DNA from: Rhodospirillales bacterium
GTDB taxonomy: Bacteria > Pseudomonadota > Alphaproteobacteria > Rhodospirillales > Casp-alpha2
Length of the DNA: 39,502 bases
Reading direction: 5' to 3'
Assembly: GCA_013203955.1 (NCBI GenBank)
Contig: JABMOY010000085.1
Location: 1-39,502, forward strand
This document shows positions 1 to 7,966 of this stretch, piece by piece. Position 1 is the stretch's first letter, and each line of letters starts with the position of its first letter. The translations under genes and the position numbers were made by a program. Below the pieces are notes generated by a model. That model saw nothing but the letters and a program-made list of their open reading frames with translations. It was not told the DNA's origin and did not search any database.

Positions 1-632
1 ATCTTGATGCGGATCTGGTTGATGAAGATGATGGTGGTGTTGGACTTGGAGACCGAGCCGGTGAGTTTGCGCAGCGCCTGGCTCATCAGCCGGGCCTGTA
101 GGCCGACGTGATGATCGCCCATTTCGCCTTCCAATTCGGCCCTGGGCACCAGGGCGGCCACCGAATCGATGACCAGCACGTCGACGGCGCCCGAACGGAC
201 CAGGGTATCGGCGATTTCCAGCGCCTGTTCGCCGGCGTCGGGTTGCGAAATCAGCAGGTCCTGGACATTAACGCCGAGTTTCTTGGCATACGAAGGATCA
301 AGGGCGTGTTCGGCGTCGATGAAGGCGCAGGTGCCGCCGACTTTCTGGGCCTCGGCGACGGCGTGCAGGGCCAGCGTCGTCTTGCCGGAGCTTTCCGGGC
401 CATAGATCTCGACGACGCGGCCACGCGGCAGGCCGCCGATGCCGAGCGCGATATCGAGATTGATGGAGCCGGTGGAGACGACTTCGGTGGCGACCACCTC
501 GCGCTGGCCGAGACGCATGATCGAGCCCTTGCCGAAGGCGCGCTCGATCTGGATGACGGCGGCTTCCAGGGCTTTATTTTTGTTCACGTTATCTTTCTCG
601 TTTTCAACGACGTGTAATTTTGCTTCCGACAT
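1..632 (-). CDS. recA: RecA recombinase, 5' part (C-terminal part lies outside the window)
   Basis: ATP-dependent strand-exchange protein of homologous recombination and coprotease for LexA cleavage in the SOS response; cytoplasmic. The minus-strand translation begins [20 protein letters not shown] and runs 210 codons to the window edge. It contains the Walker A motif GPESSGKTT, the segment [11 protein letters not shown], the Walker B-type [15 protein letters not shown], and [20 protein letters not shown], ending in the region [12 protein letters not shown]. The ATG at 632-630 is chosen because a GGGAGA ribosome binding site lies a few bases upstream. The gene runs away from the aio module and is downstream of cckA on the same strand. 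Identity is certain from the motifs; the last third of the protein cannot be judged. Confidence 0.98.
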   Translation of the reverse strand, partial: MSEAKLHVVENEKDNVNKNKALEAAVIQIERAFGKGSIMRLGQREVVATEVVSTGSINLDIALGIGGLPRGRVVEIYGPESSGKTTLALHAVAEAQKVGGTCAFIDAEHALDPSYAKKLGVNVQDLLISQPDAGEQALEIADTLVRSGAVDVLVIDSVAALVPRAELEGEMGDHHVGLQARLMSQALRKLTGSVSKSNTTIIFINQIRIK

Positions 633-705
633 GATCTCCCTCTCACTTATTTCATATGTTCGTCTGTGGCACAACGAAGGTTAAAAGAATGCGATATCCG
701 CTAAT

Positions 706-720
706 GTACCTATTTTGTTC
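706..720 (-). promoter_or_regulatory. Putative LexA (SOS) box of recA
   Basis: GTAC-N7-GTTC on the plus strand (GAAC-N7-GTAC on the recA strand), 74 bases upstream of the recA start. Alphaproteobacterial LexA boxes follow GTTC-N7-GTTC, so this matches seven of eight defined positions. A possible -35 (TTGCGC) lies just upstream on the minus strand, so the box would overlap the promoter. The assignment is inferred from the motif and from recA being the classical SOS gene. Confidence 0.5.
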
Positions 721-809
721 TCATGCGCAAGCGTTTTTTATAATGCGTTGAAATAGAAAGATAATTTTAGTCGTATTCGCGGAATGTTCCAGGAGTTTTT
801 GGCGCCACC

Positions 810-841
810 CCCCCTACCCCGCCATCACGTCCTTGACCATG
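810..841. repeat. Left 32-bp direct repeat: orphan copy of the cckA 3' end
   Basis: Identical over 32 bases to 7935-7966, which is the true end of cckA including its stop codon. Read on the minus strand it encodes MVKDVMAG followed by TAG. Just outside the identical core the two codons before it still encode Ala-Ser in both copies but with different codons (GCG TCC here, GCA AGC in cckA). This is the pattern of an att-like duplication at the two ends of an integrated segment. Confidence 0.9.
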
Positions 842-938
842 GACGCCGGTAAGATCAGCATCGCACCTTCGCCGGAAGCGGCCTCTTTCGAGAAATTGAA
901 AAAAAACCCTACAACCAGTAAGGTGCAAAGCAATAGGA

Positions 939-972
939 AGCCCAAAACGGGCTCTAAAGCTCTGGGAGCTTT
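939..972 (+). promoter_or_regulatory. Tandem hairpins in the aioX leader; the second covers the ribosome binding site
   Basis: First hairpin: AGCCC (939-943) pairs with GGGCT (949-953). Second hairpin: AAAGCTC (956-962), loop TGG, GAGCTTT (966-972), a perfect 7-bp stem ending two bases before the aioX ATG at 975. The likely Shine-Dalgarno GGGAG (964-968) lies in the loop and 3' arm, so folding would restrict ribosome access. Neither is followed by a T-run, so termination is unlikely. Confidence 0.5.
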
Positions 973-974
973 AT

Positions 975-1859
975 ATGGCAGGGAGAAGGTTTGGGGGCAA
1001 AGTTGCCTCGAGACGCACGGTTCTTAGTGGAATCGCGGGTAGCGCGATTGCCGGATGGTCGGGTGTGGCTTGGCCGCAACCGAAGGCCGTTACGTTCGGT
1101 CTGACTCCGGTATTCCTTGATTCGGACATCAAGCTTCTCGCCGCCCTCAAAGGATATCTCGAAAAACGGTTGGACCGGCGCGTCACGCTCGTCAAAAAGC
1201 GAACCTATCAAGAGATCACGCTGATGCTGCTGTCGGGGCAACTCGACGCCGCCTGGATTTGCGGTTTCCCATTCGTCCACTATCGCGATCAACTGTCTCT
1301 CATGGCCGTCCCTGTCTACAACGGAAAACCACTTTATCAATCATATCTGATCGTTAACGAAAAACAGGACGCCCGCGAGTTCTCAGACCTACGCGGACAT
1401 TCACATGCTTTCTCGGACCCGGACAGCAATTCGGGTTTCCTGGTTACGCGGTCTCTGCTGGCGGGTCTGAATGAACGCCCGGAAACATTTTTTTCGAAAA
1501 GCTTCTTTACCTATGGCCATAGAAACGTCATCCGGGCCGTTTCTTCCGGTCTCGCTCAGAGCGGCAGCGTCGATGGTTATGTCTGGGATGTCATGAACAC
1601 GACGGATCCAACCATGACGGCGCGAACACGGGTGATCCGGAAATCGGAATTTCTCGGTTTCCCCCCGGTCGCCTGTAATAAGGCGGTGCGGAATTCAAAA
1701 ACCACGCAGGCAATCTCAGAAGCATTGATTTCCATGCCCGACGACAAACTTGGAAGGGAAGTTCTGGGCACCCTCCACCTGGACGGATTTCAAACGGGTT
1801 CGGCGACGCTATTTGATCGAATCGCCGAGCTATACGAGATCGTGAAGAAGCAGGCATGA
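975..1859 (+). CDS. aioX: AioX, periplasmic arsenite-binding sensor of the PhnD-like family
   Basis: 294 residues. AioX proteins are periplasmic substrate-binding proteins related to phosphate/phosphonate binders that bind arsenite and signal to the AioS kinase. The N-terminus has a twin-arginine-type signal (SRRTVLSG at about 12-19, then a hydrophobic stretch ending near AWP). The body has PhnD-like features such as FGLTPVF, a DSNSGFLVTRSLL segment and a QSGSVDGYVWD segment. Cys96 in AAWICGFPF fits the conserved cysteine needed for arsenite sensing in characterised AioX; a second cysteine lies in PPVACNKA. ATG at 975 follows a GGGAG site. The stop overlaps the aioS start by four bases (ATGA), so the two are translationally coupled. 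The gene order X-S-R-B-A supports the call. Confidence 0.9.
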   Translation: MAGRRFGGKVASRRTVLSGIAGSAIAGWSGVAWPQPKAVTFGLTPVFLDSDIKLLAALKGYLEKRLDRRVTLVKKRTYQEITLMLLSGQLDAAWICGFPFVHYRDQLSLMAVPVYNGKPLYQSYLIVNEKQDAREFSDLRGHSHAFSDPDSNSGFLVTRSLLAGLNERPETFFSKSFFTYGHRNVIRAVSSGLAQSGSVDGYVWDVMNTTDPTMTARTRVIRKSEFLGFPPVACNKAVRNSKTTQAISEALISMPDDKLGREVLGTLHLDGFQTGSATLFDRIAELYEIVKKQA

Positions 1860-3325
1860 CACGATTTTGGCATCATTCGTTGGGTTGGCCGCTTCGGATC
1901 AGAGTTCCGCTTATTGTTGCGGCGCTCACGGTTGCGCTTTCGGCCGTCATATCGCAGATCGTTTTAACGCGGCTCAACGATAGCCAGGAATTGAGCCTTC
2001 GCCGACTTGCCGGCGCTTATCTTGATGGGGTCTCGACCGCCGTACAGCCTCATGTGATCCGCCGGGATATCTGGGAGACTTACGATGCGCTCGAACGCTC
2101 GAGCGAACTGTACGAAGGTCTCAACGCCCGGTCCGTGGTTGTTACCCTGGAGGACCAGACGGTGCTTGCGGCCTCCGACCCGGTTCGGTTCCCCATTTCG
2201 TCAATCGTGCCCTTAGCGATCACCAAGCAGTTCCCCGGTGATCAGGACTTGGTGATTGAAGAAGACGAGGGGCGCGGGTGGATGCGGCGTTCCCTTTCCC
2301 AAGACGACGTAATCATCGGGAATATCTACGCCGAATTCGACCTGAAACTCCTGATGTTGGAACGTTGGGAGGTTCTGAAAACGCTGATTTTCGTAAACAG
2401 CATATTCACCCTTATCTTCGCGATAGCAGGGTATCTGATCGTACGCCACATGGTTCAGCCCGTTTCGGTGCTCGGCCATCATATGGAGCGGCTCAAGGGT
2501 GGCAGTCTTGTCCGTATTCCTGACCAAGCGATCAAGCGCCAGGGAGCGGAGTTCGCTTCCTTGTTTCGCCGCTTCAATTCAATGGTAGACGCACTCAACG
2601 AACGCGAGGAGATGGCGCAACGATTGTCCGATGAAGAGAAACTCGCGCTGCTGGGCAAGTTGGCGTCGGGCATGGCCCATGAAGTCAACAACCCCCTGGG
2701 CGGCATGATGAACGCCGTCGATACGTTAAAAAAACATGGCGCCGATCCAAAAGTGCGCGAAATCTCGCTCGGCTTGATTGATCGGGGGCTGCGCGGAATA
2801 CAGCATGTGGTGCGGGCCGCTCTCGTCACATATAGAGGAACCAAAGGGACGACGGATTCGGAGACCTTGTCGAAGAAGGATGTCGACGATCTAAAGTTCC
2901 TCGTGCAGCACGAAATTTTACGGCGTCAACTTCGTATCGAATGGCGCAACGAACTGCCCGATGATTTGACGGTAGACGGCGGCGCAATCCGCCAAGCCGT
3001 TTTGAATCTTCTCCTCAATGCGTGTGAGGCATCCCCGGTAGGAGCGGAAGTGCGGTTTAACGCGCGCGTCGAGAGCGGCTCGGTTTTCTTTTCCGTAGAA
3101 GACGATGGCCCAGGGTTGCCGCCGGCCATAGAAAAGCTGTTCGAGACCGCCAAACCCGACACGATCCAACCCATTGGAACAACGGGTCTCGGCACTTGGA
3201 CGGCAGCCCGCTTGATTGCAAGGCTTGACGGTGAATTCATCGTCCGAACGGGACAAGGTTCCGGAACCTACCTTGAGTTCCGTGTCCCTATCGAAGAAAT
3301 AGAGGTGCTGAATGCCGTTGCTTGA
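1856..3325 (+). CDS. aioS: AioS, membrane sensor histidine kinase for arsenite
   Basis: 489 residues. Transmembrane segments at about 17-38 and 174-196 bracket a periplasmic domain of roughly 135 residues that would receive the AioX signal. A HAMP linker (about 196-250) is followed by the dimerisation/phosphoacceptor box GKLASGMAHEVNNP with His275, then an ATP-binding domain with NLLLNACEAS (N box), VEDDGPGLPP (G1) and GTTGLGTWTA (G2). The enzyme should autophosphorylate and pass phosphate to AioR. It starts inside the aioX stop codon and its last 14 bases overlap aioR, so aioXSR forms one tightly coupled operon. Confidence 0.9.
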   Translation: MTRFWHHSLGWPLRIRVPLIVAALTVALSAVISQIVLTRLNDSQELSLRRLAGAYLDGVSTAVQPHVIRRDIWETYDALERSSELYEGLNARSVVVTLEDQTVLAASDPVRFPISSIVPLAITKQFPGDQDLVIEEDEGRGWMRRSLSQDDVIIGNIYAEFDLKLLMLERWEVLKTLIFVNSIFTLIFAIAGYLIVRHMVQPVSVLGHHMERLKGGSLVRIPDQAIKRQGAEFASLFRRFNSMVDALNEREEMAQRLSDEEKLALLGKLASGMAHEVNNPLGGMMNAVDTLKKHGADPKVREISLGLIDRGLRGIQHVVRAALVTYRGTKGTTDSETLSKKDVDDLKFLVQHEILRRQLRIEWRNELPDDLTVDGGAIRQAVLNLLLNACEASPVGAEVRFNARVESGSVFFSVEDDGPGLPPAIEKLFETAKPDTIQPIGTTGLGTWTAARLIARLDGEFIVRTGQGSGTYLEFRVPIEEIEVLNAVA

Positions 3326-4658
3326 AAACACAGCAAGAACCCAGCCGATTCCGCAGCCGATTAAAATCGGCGTCCTGGAGGACGATCCGATTATGGGTGA
3401 ATCCCTCGTTCAACGTCTCAGTTTGGAAGGCTACGAGCCGATCTGGTGGAAGACCGGAACGGAAGCCTTGGCGGCCCTTGGGAACGCAACGCCGGACATC
3501 ATGATCTGCGACATCCGGCTTTCCGACATGAGTGGCGAAGACGTTTTTAATCAGGCTATGCTGCAACTCGAATCGACTCCCGTTCTGTTTATCACGGCTT
3601 TTGGCAATATCGAGCAAGCCGTTCGGCTGATGCGAAAGGGAGCGGACGAGTACATCACAAAGCCCTTCGAGATGGGGGACTTCCTTAGCCGGATTGAATC
3701 GTTGTCATCCCGCCAGGAAATTTCGCCGGTCGGCATTTACAATACCTTGGGGGTCTCGGACTGTATGCGTGAAATTGAAGACACGCTGCGACGGATAGCG
3801 GACGTCGAGAGCAATGTCATGTTGACCGGCGAGAGCGGGTCGGGAAAGGAAGTCGCCGCCAGATTCCTGCATGAAGTCTCCGGACGCGCCCAGGAACCCT
3901 TTATTTCGGTGAATTGCGCCGCCATCCCGTCCGAACTCATGGAAAGCGAGTTGTTCGGTCACGAGCGCGGATCGTTCACAGGGGCGCACGGGCGTCATCT
4001 CGGTTATGCGGAAAGGGTCGGCGATGGGACATTATTTCTCGACGAGATTGGGGATCTGCCACTTCATCTGCAGGGGAAGCTTCTGCATCTAATCCAAGAG
4101 CGCAAATTCACCCGCGTCGGCGGCGAAAAACAAATCGATTTCCAGGCTCGCATTGTCTCCGCCACCAACCGGGACCTTCATGAGGCGGTTGCAAAACGTA
4201 GGTTCAGAGACGACTTGTTCTACCGGATCAACGTCATTCCGGTAACCGTTCCACCGCTTCGAGATCGGTCTGACGATGTTCTGCCGCTTGTGCGCGGTTA
4301 CATCACCCATTTCGCCGAGCAGTTCGGACGCGATGTCGGAACTTTGTCCGAAGCCGCCGAGGAAGCGGTCCTCGCCTATGATTGGCCAGGGAATGTTAGG
4401 GAGCTCTGCAATCGGATCGAGCGCGCCGTGGCGCTCGCCGATGGGCCTTGCTTGCGAGCCCATAACCTATTCCCCGACACGGATCATACCGAGGCGGAAG
4501 GTGAAATTCCGACGTTACAACAGGTTCGAGAAGCCAGCGAAAGACGCCATATCCGACGGATTTTAGACCGTACCGATGGCAATGCGAGCGCCGCCGCCAA
4601 TTTTCTTGGGATATCGCGAACCACACTCTGGGAAAAGATGAAAAAGCTCGGAATCTGA
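3312..4658 (+). CDS. aioR: AioR, sigma-54-dependent response regulator activating aioBA
   Basis: 448 residues of NtrC-type architecture. The receiver domain (about 17-130) has acidic residues EDD near 23-25, phosphoacceptor Asp67 in MICDIRLSDMSG and Lys117 in YITKPF. The AAA+ domain has Walker A GESGSGKE (173-180), the sigma-54-contacting loop GSFTGA (220-225, usual form GAFTGA) and Walker B LFLDEIGD (241-248). A Fis-type helix-turn-helix ends the protein (ASAAANFLGISRTTLWEKM). The start at 3312 lies within aioS. A perfect -24/-12 promoter stands 120 bases downstream of its stop, in front of aioB, which is the expected target. Confidence 0.93.
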   Translation: MPLLENTARTQPIPQPIKIGVLEDDPIMGESLVQRLSLEGYEPIWWKTGTEALAALGNATPDIMICDIRLSDMSGEDVFNQAMLQLESTPVLFITAFGNIEQAVRLMRKGADEYITKPFEMGDFLSRIESLSSRQEISPVGIYNTLGVSDCMREIEDTLRRIADVESNVMLTGESGSGKEVAARFLHEVSGRAQEPFISVNCAAIPSELMESELFGHERGSFTGAHGRHLGYAERVGDGTLFLDEIGDLPLHLQGKLLHLIQERKFTRVGGEKQIDFQARIVSATNRDLHEAVAKRRFRDDLFYRINVIPVTVPPLRDRSDDVLPLVRGYITHFAEQFGRDVGTLSEAAEEAVLAYDWPGNVRELCNRIERAVALADGPCLRAHNLFPDTDHTEAEGEIPTLQQVREASERRHIRRILDRTDGNASAAANFLGISRTTLWEKMKKLGI

Positions 4659-4680
4659 ACCCGAGCACGCCTGCCTTTTT
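4646..4680 (+). terminator. Possible weak terminator after aioR
   Basis: GCTCGG (4646-4651) pairs with CCGAGC (4661-4666) across a 9-base loop overlapping the aioR stop; a run of T follows at 4675-4681, but nine bases after the stem, further than in a classical intrinsic terminator. Confidence 0.3.
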
Positions 4681-4725
4681 TCGGAAATCCGAACAGTTAC
4701 GATCTCCACTTCTGCAAATCCGAAC
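4680..4725 (+). promoter_or_regulatory. Candidate AioR enhancer: two related sites 31 bp apart
   Basis: Site 1 is the inverted repeat TTCGGA-AA-TCCGAA (4680-4693). Site 2 at 4711-4725 repeats its right half exactly (AAATCCGAAC at 4685-4694 and 4716-4725) with a degenerate left half, 12 of 15 bases shared. The 31-bp offset is close to three helical turns, so both would lie on the same DNA face. They are about 55-100 bases upstream of the -24 element, where enhancers of sigma-54 activators are found. Confidence 0.5.
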
Positions 4726-4777
4726 GGACACATCATCATGTTGTGCTCTTTCCCTCTATTCCCCCGTCATTTTCCAA

Positions 4778-4792
4778 TGGCACGTTAATTGC
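4778..4792 (+). promoter_or_regulatory. Sigma-54 (-24/-12) promoter of aioBA
   Basis: TGGCACGTTAATTGC matches the consensus TGGCACG-N4-TTGC at every defined position, with the GG and GC pairs ten bases apart. Transcription should begin about 12 bases after the GC, near 4804. This excludes the longer upstream in-frame start of aioB and supports the ATG at 4846. Confidence 0.9.
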
Positions 4793-4845
4793 GAGTCGAG
4801 ACATTAATAATAAAAGATCAAACGCAATTTAACAGGGAGATCGTC

Positions 4846-5367
4846 ATGAAGAAGTGCCCTAAGCGCGTCGACCTTGGTCGGCGTCAATTCTTGCGCGGGA
4901 CCGGCGTCGCAGCGGCAGGTGTCGCCGCCGCCACGGTTGTTCCCACGGGATCAGCCCAAGCAGCGGGGGACCGCGCCAATTATCCATCAACCCGTTTAGC
5001 CAACATCAAAGACCTGAAGGCGAATAAGCCGATGGACATCTCATACCCGGATGACGACTCGCCGGGTGTGTTGATCAAGCTTGGCTCTCGTGTAGACGGC
5101 GGCGCCGGACCGGATGGGGACGTCGTTGCCTATTCCATAATGTGCCCGCACAAGGGTTACACGCTCGAATACGATGCCTCCGACAAGACGCTCAATTGCC
5201 CAGGCCATTATTCTCGCTTCGACTGCGAGATGGAGGGCCAGCAGGTCTTCGGTCACTCAAACCAGAGCCTTCCGATGTTTTCACTCCGCGTTGACAGCAA
5301 GGGTGACATTCATGCCGAAGGCGTTGACGAGCTCATCTACGGGCGCGTTGCCAACATTAGAGCTTAG
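4846..5367 (+). CDS. aioB: AioB, Rieske small subunit of arsenite oxidase
   Basis: 173 residues with the ATG at 4846, preceded by AGGGAGA; an in-frame start at 4789 would lie before the predicted transcript start. It carries electrons from the molybdenum subunit through a [2Fe-2S] cluster to a periplasmic acceptor such as a cytochrome c. The Tat signal has RRQFLRG (12-18) and a hydrophobic Ala/Gly/Val stretch ending SAQA. Cluster ligands are Cys100/His102 in CPHKGY and Cys118/His121 in CPGHYS. The two extra cysteines that form a disulphide in many Rieske proteins are replaced by Tyr105 and Gly120. AioA follows 11 bases downstream; AioB normally supplies the Tat signal for both subunits. Confidence 0.95.
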   Translation: MKKCPKRVDLGRRQFLRGTGVAAAGVAAATVVPTGSAQAAGDRANYPSTRLANIKDLKANKPMDISYPDDDSPGVLIKLGSRVDGGAGPDGDVVAYSIMCPHKGYTLEYDASDKTLNCPGHYSRFDCEMEGQQVFGHSNQSLPMFSLRVDSKGDIHAEGVDELIYGRVANIRA

Positions 5368-5378
5368 GGGAGGACGAC

Positions 5379-7844
5379 ATGACATATAAAAGAGGAACCC
5401 AACGGCTTCCCATTCCACCGAAGGATGCCAAGGTCCAAAACGTCACCTGCGATTTCTGCATCGTCGGCTGTGGCTACAAGGCTTATTCCTGGCCGATCGG
5501 CAAGGAAGGCGACACCAAGGCAAGCAAAAACGCCTTTGGGGTCGACCTGAACGAACAGGCGGGCCCGGATGCGGCTTCTTGGTATAACCCGGCCATGTAC
5601 AACATCGTTCAACAGAACGGTGACCCCGTCAATTTGATCATCAAGCCGGACAAGGAATGCGTCGTTAACGGCGGCCTCAATTCCACTCGTGGCGGTCGCA
5701 TGGGCGAAACCCGGTATTCGGAACAGACCGGCACCATGAGCGACCGCCTGACCCATCCGATGATTTGGCGCTACTCGCAACTGATGCCGGCGTCATGGGA
5801 CGACGCCTTGTCGCTCGTCGCCGACGTAACACGCCGCGTCGTCGAGGAGTGGGGTGAGGACGGATTGATCGTCTCGGCCTTCGATCACGGCGGCGCCGCC
5901 GGCGGGTATGAGAACACCTGGGGTACGGGCAAGCTCTACTTCGAGTCGATGAAGGTCAAAAATATCCGCATCCACAATCGTCCGGCTTATAACTCCGAGG
6001 TCCACGCCACCCGCGACATGGGCATGGGGGAACTGAACAACTGCTACGAGGATGCCCAACTCGCCGATACCATCTTCTGCCTCGGCGCTAATCCGCTGGA
6101 GAACCAGACCAACTACTTCCTGGCTCATTGGATTCCCAATTTCAGGGGTTCCAGCATGGACAAGAAGAAGAAGGAAATACCCGGCGAAGCGCATGCTCCG
6201 GGCAAGGCCATCTTCGTCGATCCTCGGCGCACGGTGACCATCAACGCCGCCGAAAAGGAAGCCGGCAAGAAAAACGTCCTGCATCTCCAGATCAATCCTG
6301 GAACGGACATGGTCTTGCTCAACGCGCTGGTGACCGAAATTGTTGCCCGTGGCTGGCAGGCCAAGGACTTCATCGCCAAACACACCAGCGGTCTGGACAA
6401 AACTCTGGCGGCCATCAAGACAAGCGTCAAAGAAGCGTCAAAGATCACCGGCATTTCGGGCAGTGATATCAAGAAGGCGGCGAAGTGGATCGCCGAACCT
6501 AAGGCCGGTGGCAAACTGCGCCGGACCATGTTGTGCTACGAGAAAGGCCTGATTTGGGGCAACGACAACTATCGCACCAACACGGCAATCGCCAACCTTT
6601 GCTTCGCCACCCACAACGTCGGCCGGAAAGGAACCGGCTGTGTGCGTCTCGGCGGTCATCAGGAAGGCTACATGAGGCCCGGTGACAGCCATGTCGGGCG
6701 TCCGGCTGCCTATGTTGATCAACTTCTCATCAACGGCGAGGGCGGCATCCACCACATCTGGGCGAACGATCACTTCAAATCGACGCTCAACGCCGAGGAG
6801 TTCCGTCGCGTCTATCGGCGGCGCACCAACATCGTCAAGGAAGCGATGGAGGCGATCCCCTACGGTGACCGGGAAGCCCAGGTGGAAGCCATCATCAACG
6901 CCATCCGCCGGGGAGGGTTGTTCAGCGTCGACGTCGACATTCTGCCGACCCAAATCGGTGAATGCGCGCATGTGGTGCTGCCGGCGGCAACGTCGGGTGA
7001 GATGAACCTCACGTCGATGAGCGGCGAGCGGCGGCTTCGCTTGACCGAGAAGTACATGGACCCGCCGGGCGAAGCGATGCCCGACTGCCTGATTGCGGCG
7101 CGTTTGGCCAATCATCTGGAAGCGTCCTTCCGCAAGGCCGGTAACGCCAAATACGCGGACCAGTTCAAGGGTTACGACTGGAAAACCGAGGAAGACGCCT
7201 TCATGGACGGCTATCACAAGCATGCAGGCGGGGGTAAATTCGTCACCTACGACCGTCTCCGCGCCATGGGCACAAACGGTGTTCAGGAGCCGTGTGTCGG
7301 TTACGAAAACGGCAAGCTGCTCGGCACCAAGCGTGCGTACACTGACGGCAAGTTCGGAACCAAGGACGGTAAGGCGCACTTCACGCCTTCTGTCTGGCGG
7401 GGATTGCAAGCAAAAGGCCGCGAGGATCAGAAGAAGAAGTATCCGTTCCTCATCAACAACGGCCGCAACAACATGATCTGGCAGAACGCCTTTTATGATG
7501 TTCGCACGCCGTTCGCCCGCGAGCGTTACCCGGTGCCGCCCATCGAGATGAATCCGGGCGACATGAAGAAGCTCGGGCTCAAAGCGGGAGACCTGGTCGA
7601 GGTCCACAACAACGTCGGTTCGACCCAGGCCATGGCCTATCCCATCAAAACGGCCAAGCCAGGGCAGTGTTTCATGTTGTTCGCATCTCCCGTTGGACAA
7701 ATGGGAAATATCGTCAGCGAGCACTGCAACGAGCTACGTATTCCCAACTACAAGAACGTCTGGGCGAGTATTCGCAAAATCGGCCGCGCGCCGAATGCGG
7801 ATCAGATCAGCTTCAAGGCGTTGGAGTATCCGAAGAAGGTGTAA
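5379..7844 (+). CDS. aioA: AioA, molybdopterin large subunit of arsenite oxidase
   Basis: 821 residues, the usual AioA length. Oxidises arsenite to arsenate at a bis-molybdopterin-guanine-dinucleotide site in the periplasm. It shows the [3Fe-4S] motif Cys24-x2-Cys27-x3-Cys31 (CDFCIVGCGYKAY), with serine in NGGLNSTRGGRMGE where related DMSO-reductase-family enzymes have a fourth ligand. Other family segments include WGTGKLYFESMK, FCLGANPLENQTNYF, RRTVTINAAE and the C-terminal molybdopterin-binding domain (ASPVGQMGNIVSEHCNELRIPNYKN). No signal peptide of its own, as expected for export with AioB. GGGGAGGA ribosome site upstream of ATG 5379. No cytochrome c or molybdenum-cofactor gene follows; a strong terminator does. 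Confidence 0.97.
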   Translation: MTYKRGTQRLPIPPKDAKVQNVTCDFCIVGCGYKAYSWPIGKEGDTKASKNAFGVDLNEQAGPDAASWYNPAMYNIVQQNGDPVNLIIKPDKECVVNGGLNSTRGGRMGETRYSEQTGTMSDRLTHPMIWRYSQLMPASWDDALSLVADVTRRVVEEWGEDGLIVSAFDHGGAAGGYENTWGTGKLYFESMKVKNIRIHNRPAYNSEVHATRDMGMGELNNCYEDAQLADTIFCLGANPLENQTNYFLAHWIPNFRGSSMDKKKKEIPGEAHAPGKAIFVDPRRTVTINAAEKEAGKKNVLHLQINPGTDMVLLNALVTEIVARGWQAKDFIAKHTSGLDKTLAAIKTSVKEASKITGISGSDIKKAAKWIAEPKAGGKLRRTMLCYEKGLIWGNDNYRTNTAIANLCFATHNVGRKGTGCVRLGGHQEGYMRPGDSHVGRPAAYVDQLLINGEGGIHHIWANDHFKSTLNAEEFRRVYRRRTNIVKEAMEAIPYGDREAQVEAIINAIRRGGLFSVDVDILPTQIGECAHVVLPAATSGEMNLTSMSGERRLRLTEKYMDPPGEAMPDCLIAARLANHLEASFRKAGNAKYADQFKGYDWKTEEDAFMDGYHKHAGGGKFVTYDRLRAMGTNGVQEPCVGYENGKLLGTKRAYTDGKFGTKDGKAHFTPSVWRGLQAKGREDQKKKYPFLINNGRNNMIWQNAFYDVRTPFARERYPVPPIEMNPGDMKKLGLKAGDLVEVHNNVGSTQAMAYPIKTAKPGQCFMLFASPVGQMGNIVSEHCNELRIPNYKNVWASIRKIGRAPNADQISFKALEYPKKV

Positions 7845-7865
7845 TCTTTCTTCCAAGTAGACAGG

Positions 7866-7897
7866 AAAAGGCGGTGCCGGTGGTGCCGCCTTTTTTT
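7866..7897. terminator. Intrinsic terminator after aioA, usable from both strands
   Basis: AAAAGGCGG (7866-7874) pairs with CCGCCTTTT (7886-7894), followed by a T-run to 7897. It closes the aioBA transcript. On the minus strand the stem ends in CCTTTT, so it could also weakly stop cckA transcription arriving from the right. Confidence 0.85.
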
Positions 7898-7934
7898 GTT
7901 TGGAAAAATTTAAGGCAAGAACGAAAAGTTCCGG

Positions 7935-7966
7935 CCCCCTACCCCGCCATCACGTCCTTGACCATG
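7935..7966. repeat. Right 32-bp direct repeat: native 3' end of cckA
   Basis: Identical to 810-841. It covers the last nine cckA codons (encoding MVKDVMAG and the TAG stop) plus four bases beyond. It marks the right boundary of the aio cassette. Confidence 0.9.

Larger units (their letters stand above)
633..974. other. Intergenic region between recA and aioX
   Basis: 342 bases without a convincing gene. It holds, from left to right, the AT-rich recA promoter region with the LexA-like box, the orphan copy of the cckA 3' end (810-841), a weak sigma-70-like promoter candidate for aioX (TTGAAA at 896-901 and TAAGGT at 919-924, 17-bp spacing), and two tandem hairpins just before aioX. Confidence 0.7.
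810..7966. mobile_element. Putative integrated arsenite-oxidation cassette flanked by cckA-end direct repeats
   Basis: About 7.1 kb carrying only aioX, aioS, aioR, aioB and aioA lies between two identical 32-bp copies of the cckA 3' end. Gene ends are common targets of site-specific integration, because the incoming copy keeps the target gene intact; cckA is complete here. No integrase, transposase or relaxase is visible inside, so the segment resembles a cis-mobilisable element or the remnant of one. Removal of the segment between the repeats would restore cckA directly upstream of recA. The mobility interpretation is an inference; the repeats and the gene content are seen directly. Confidence 0.55.

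Noticed and set aside
6438-7724. 428-codon open frame on the minus strand
   Set aside because: Antisense shadow of aioA, which has full family motifs; no ribosome site or recognisable product.
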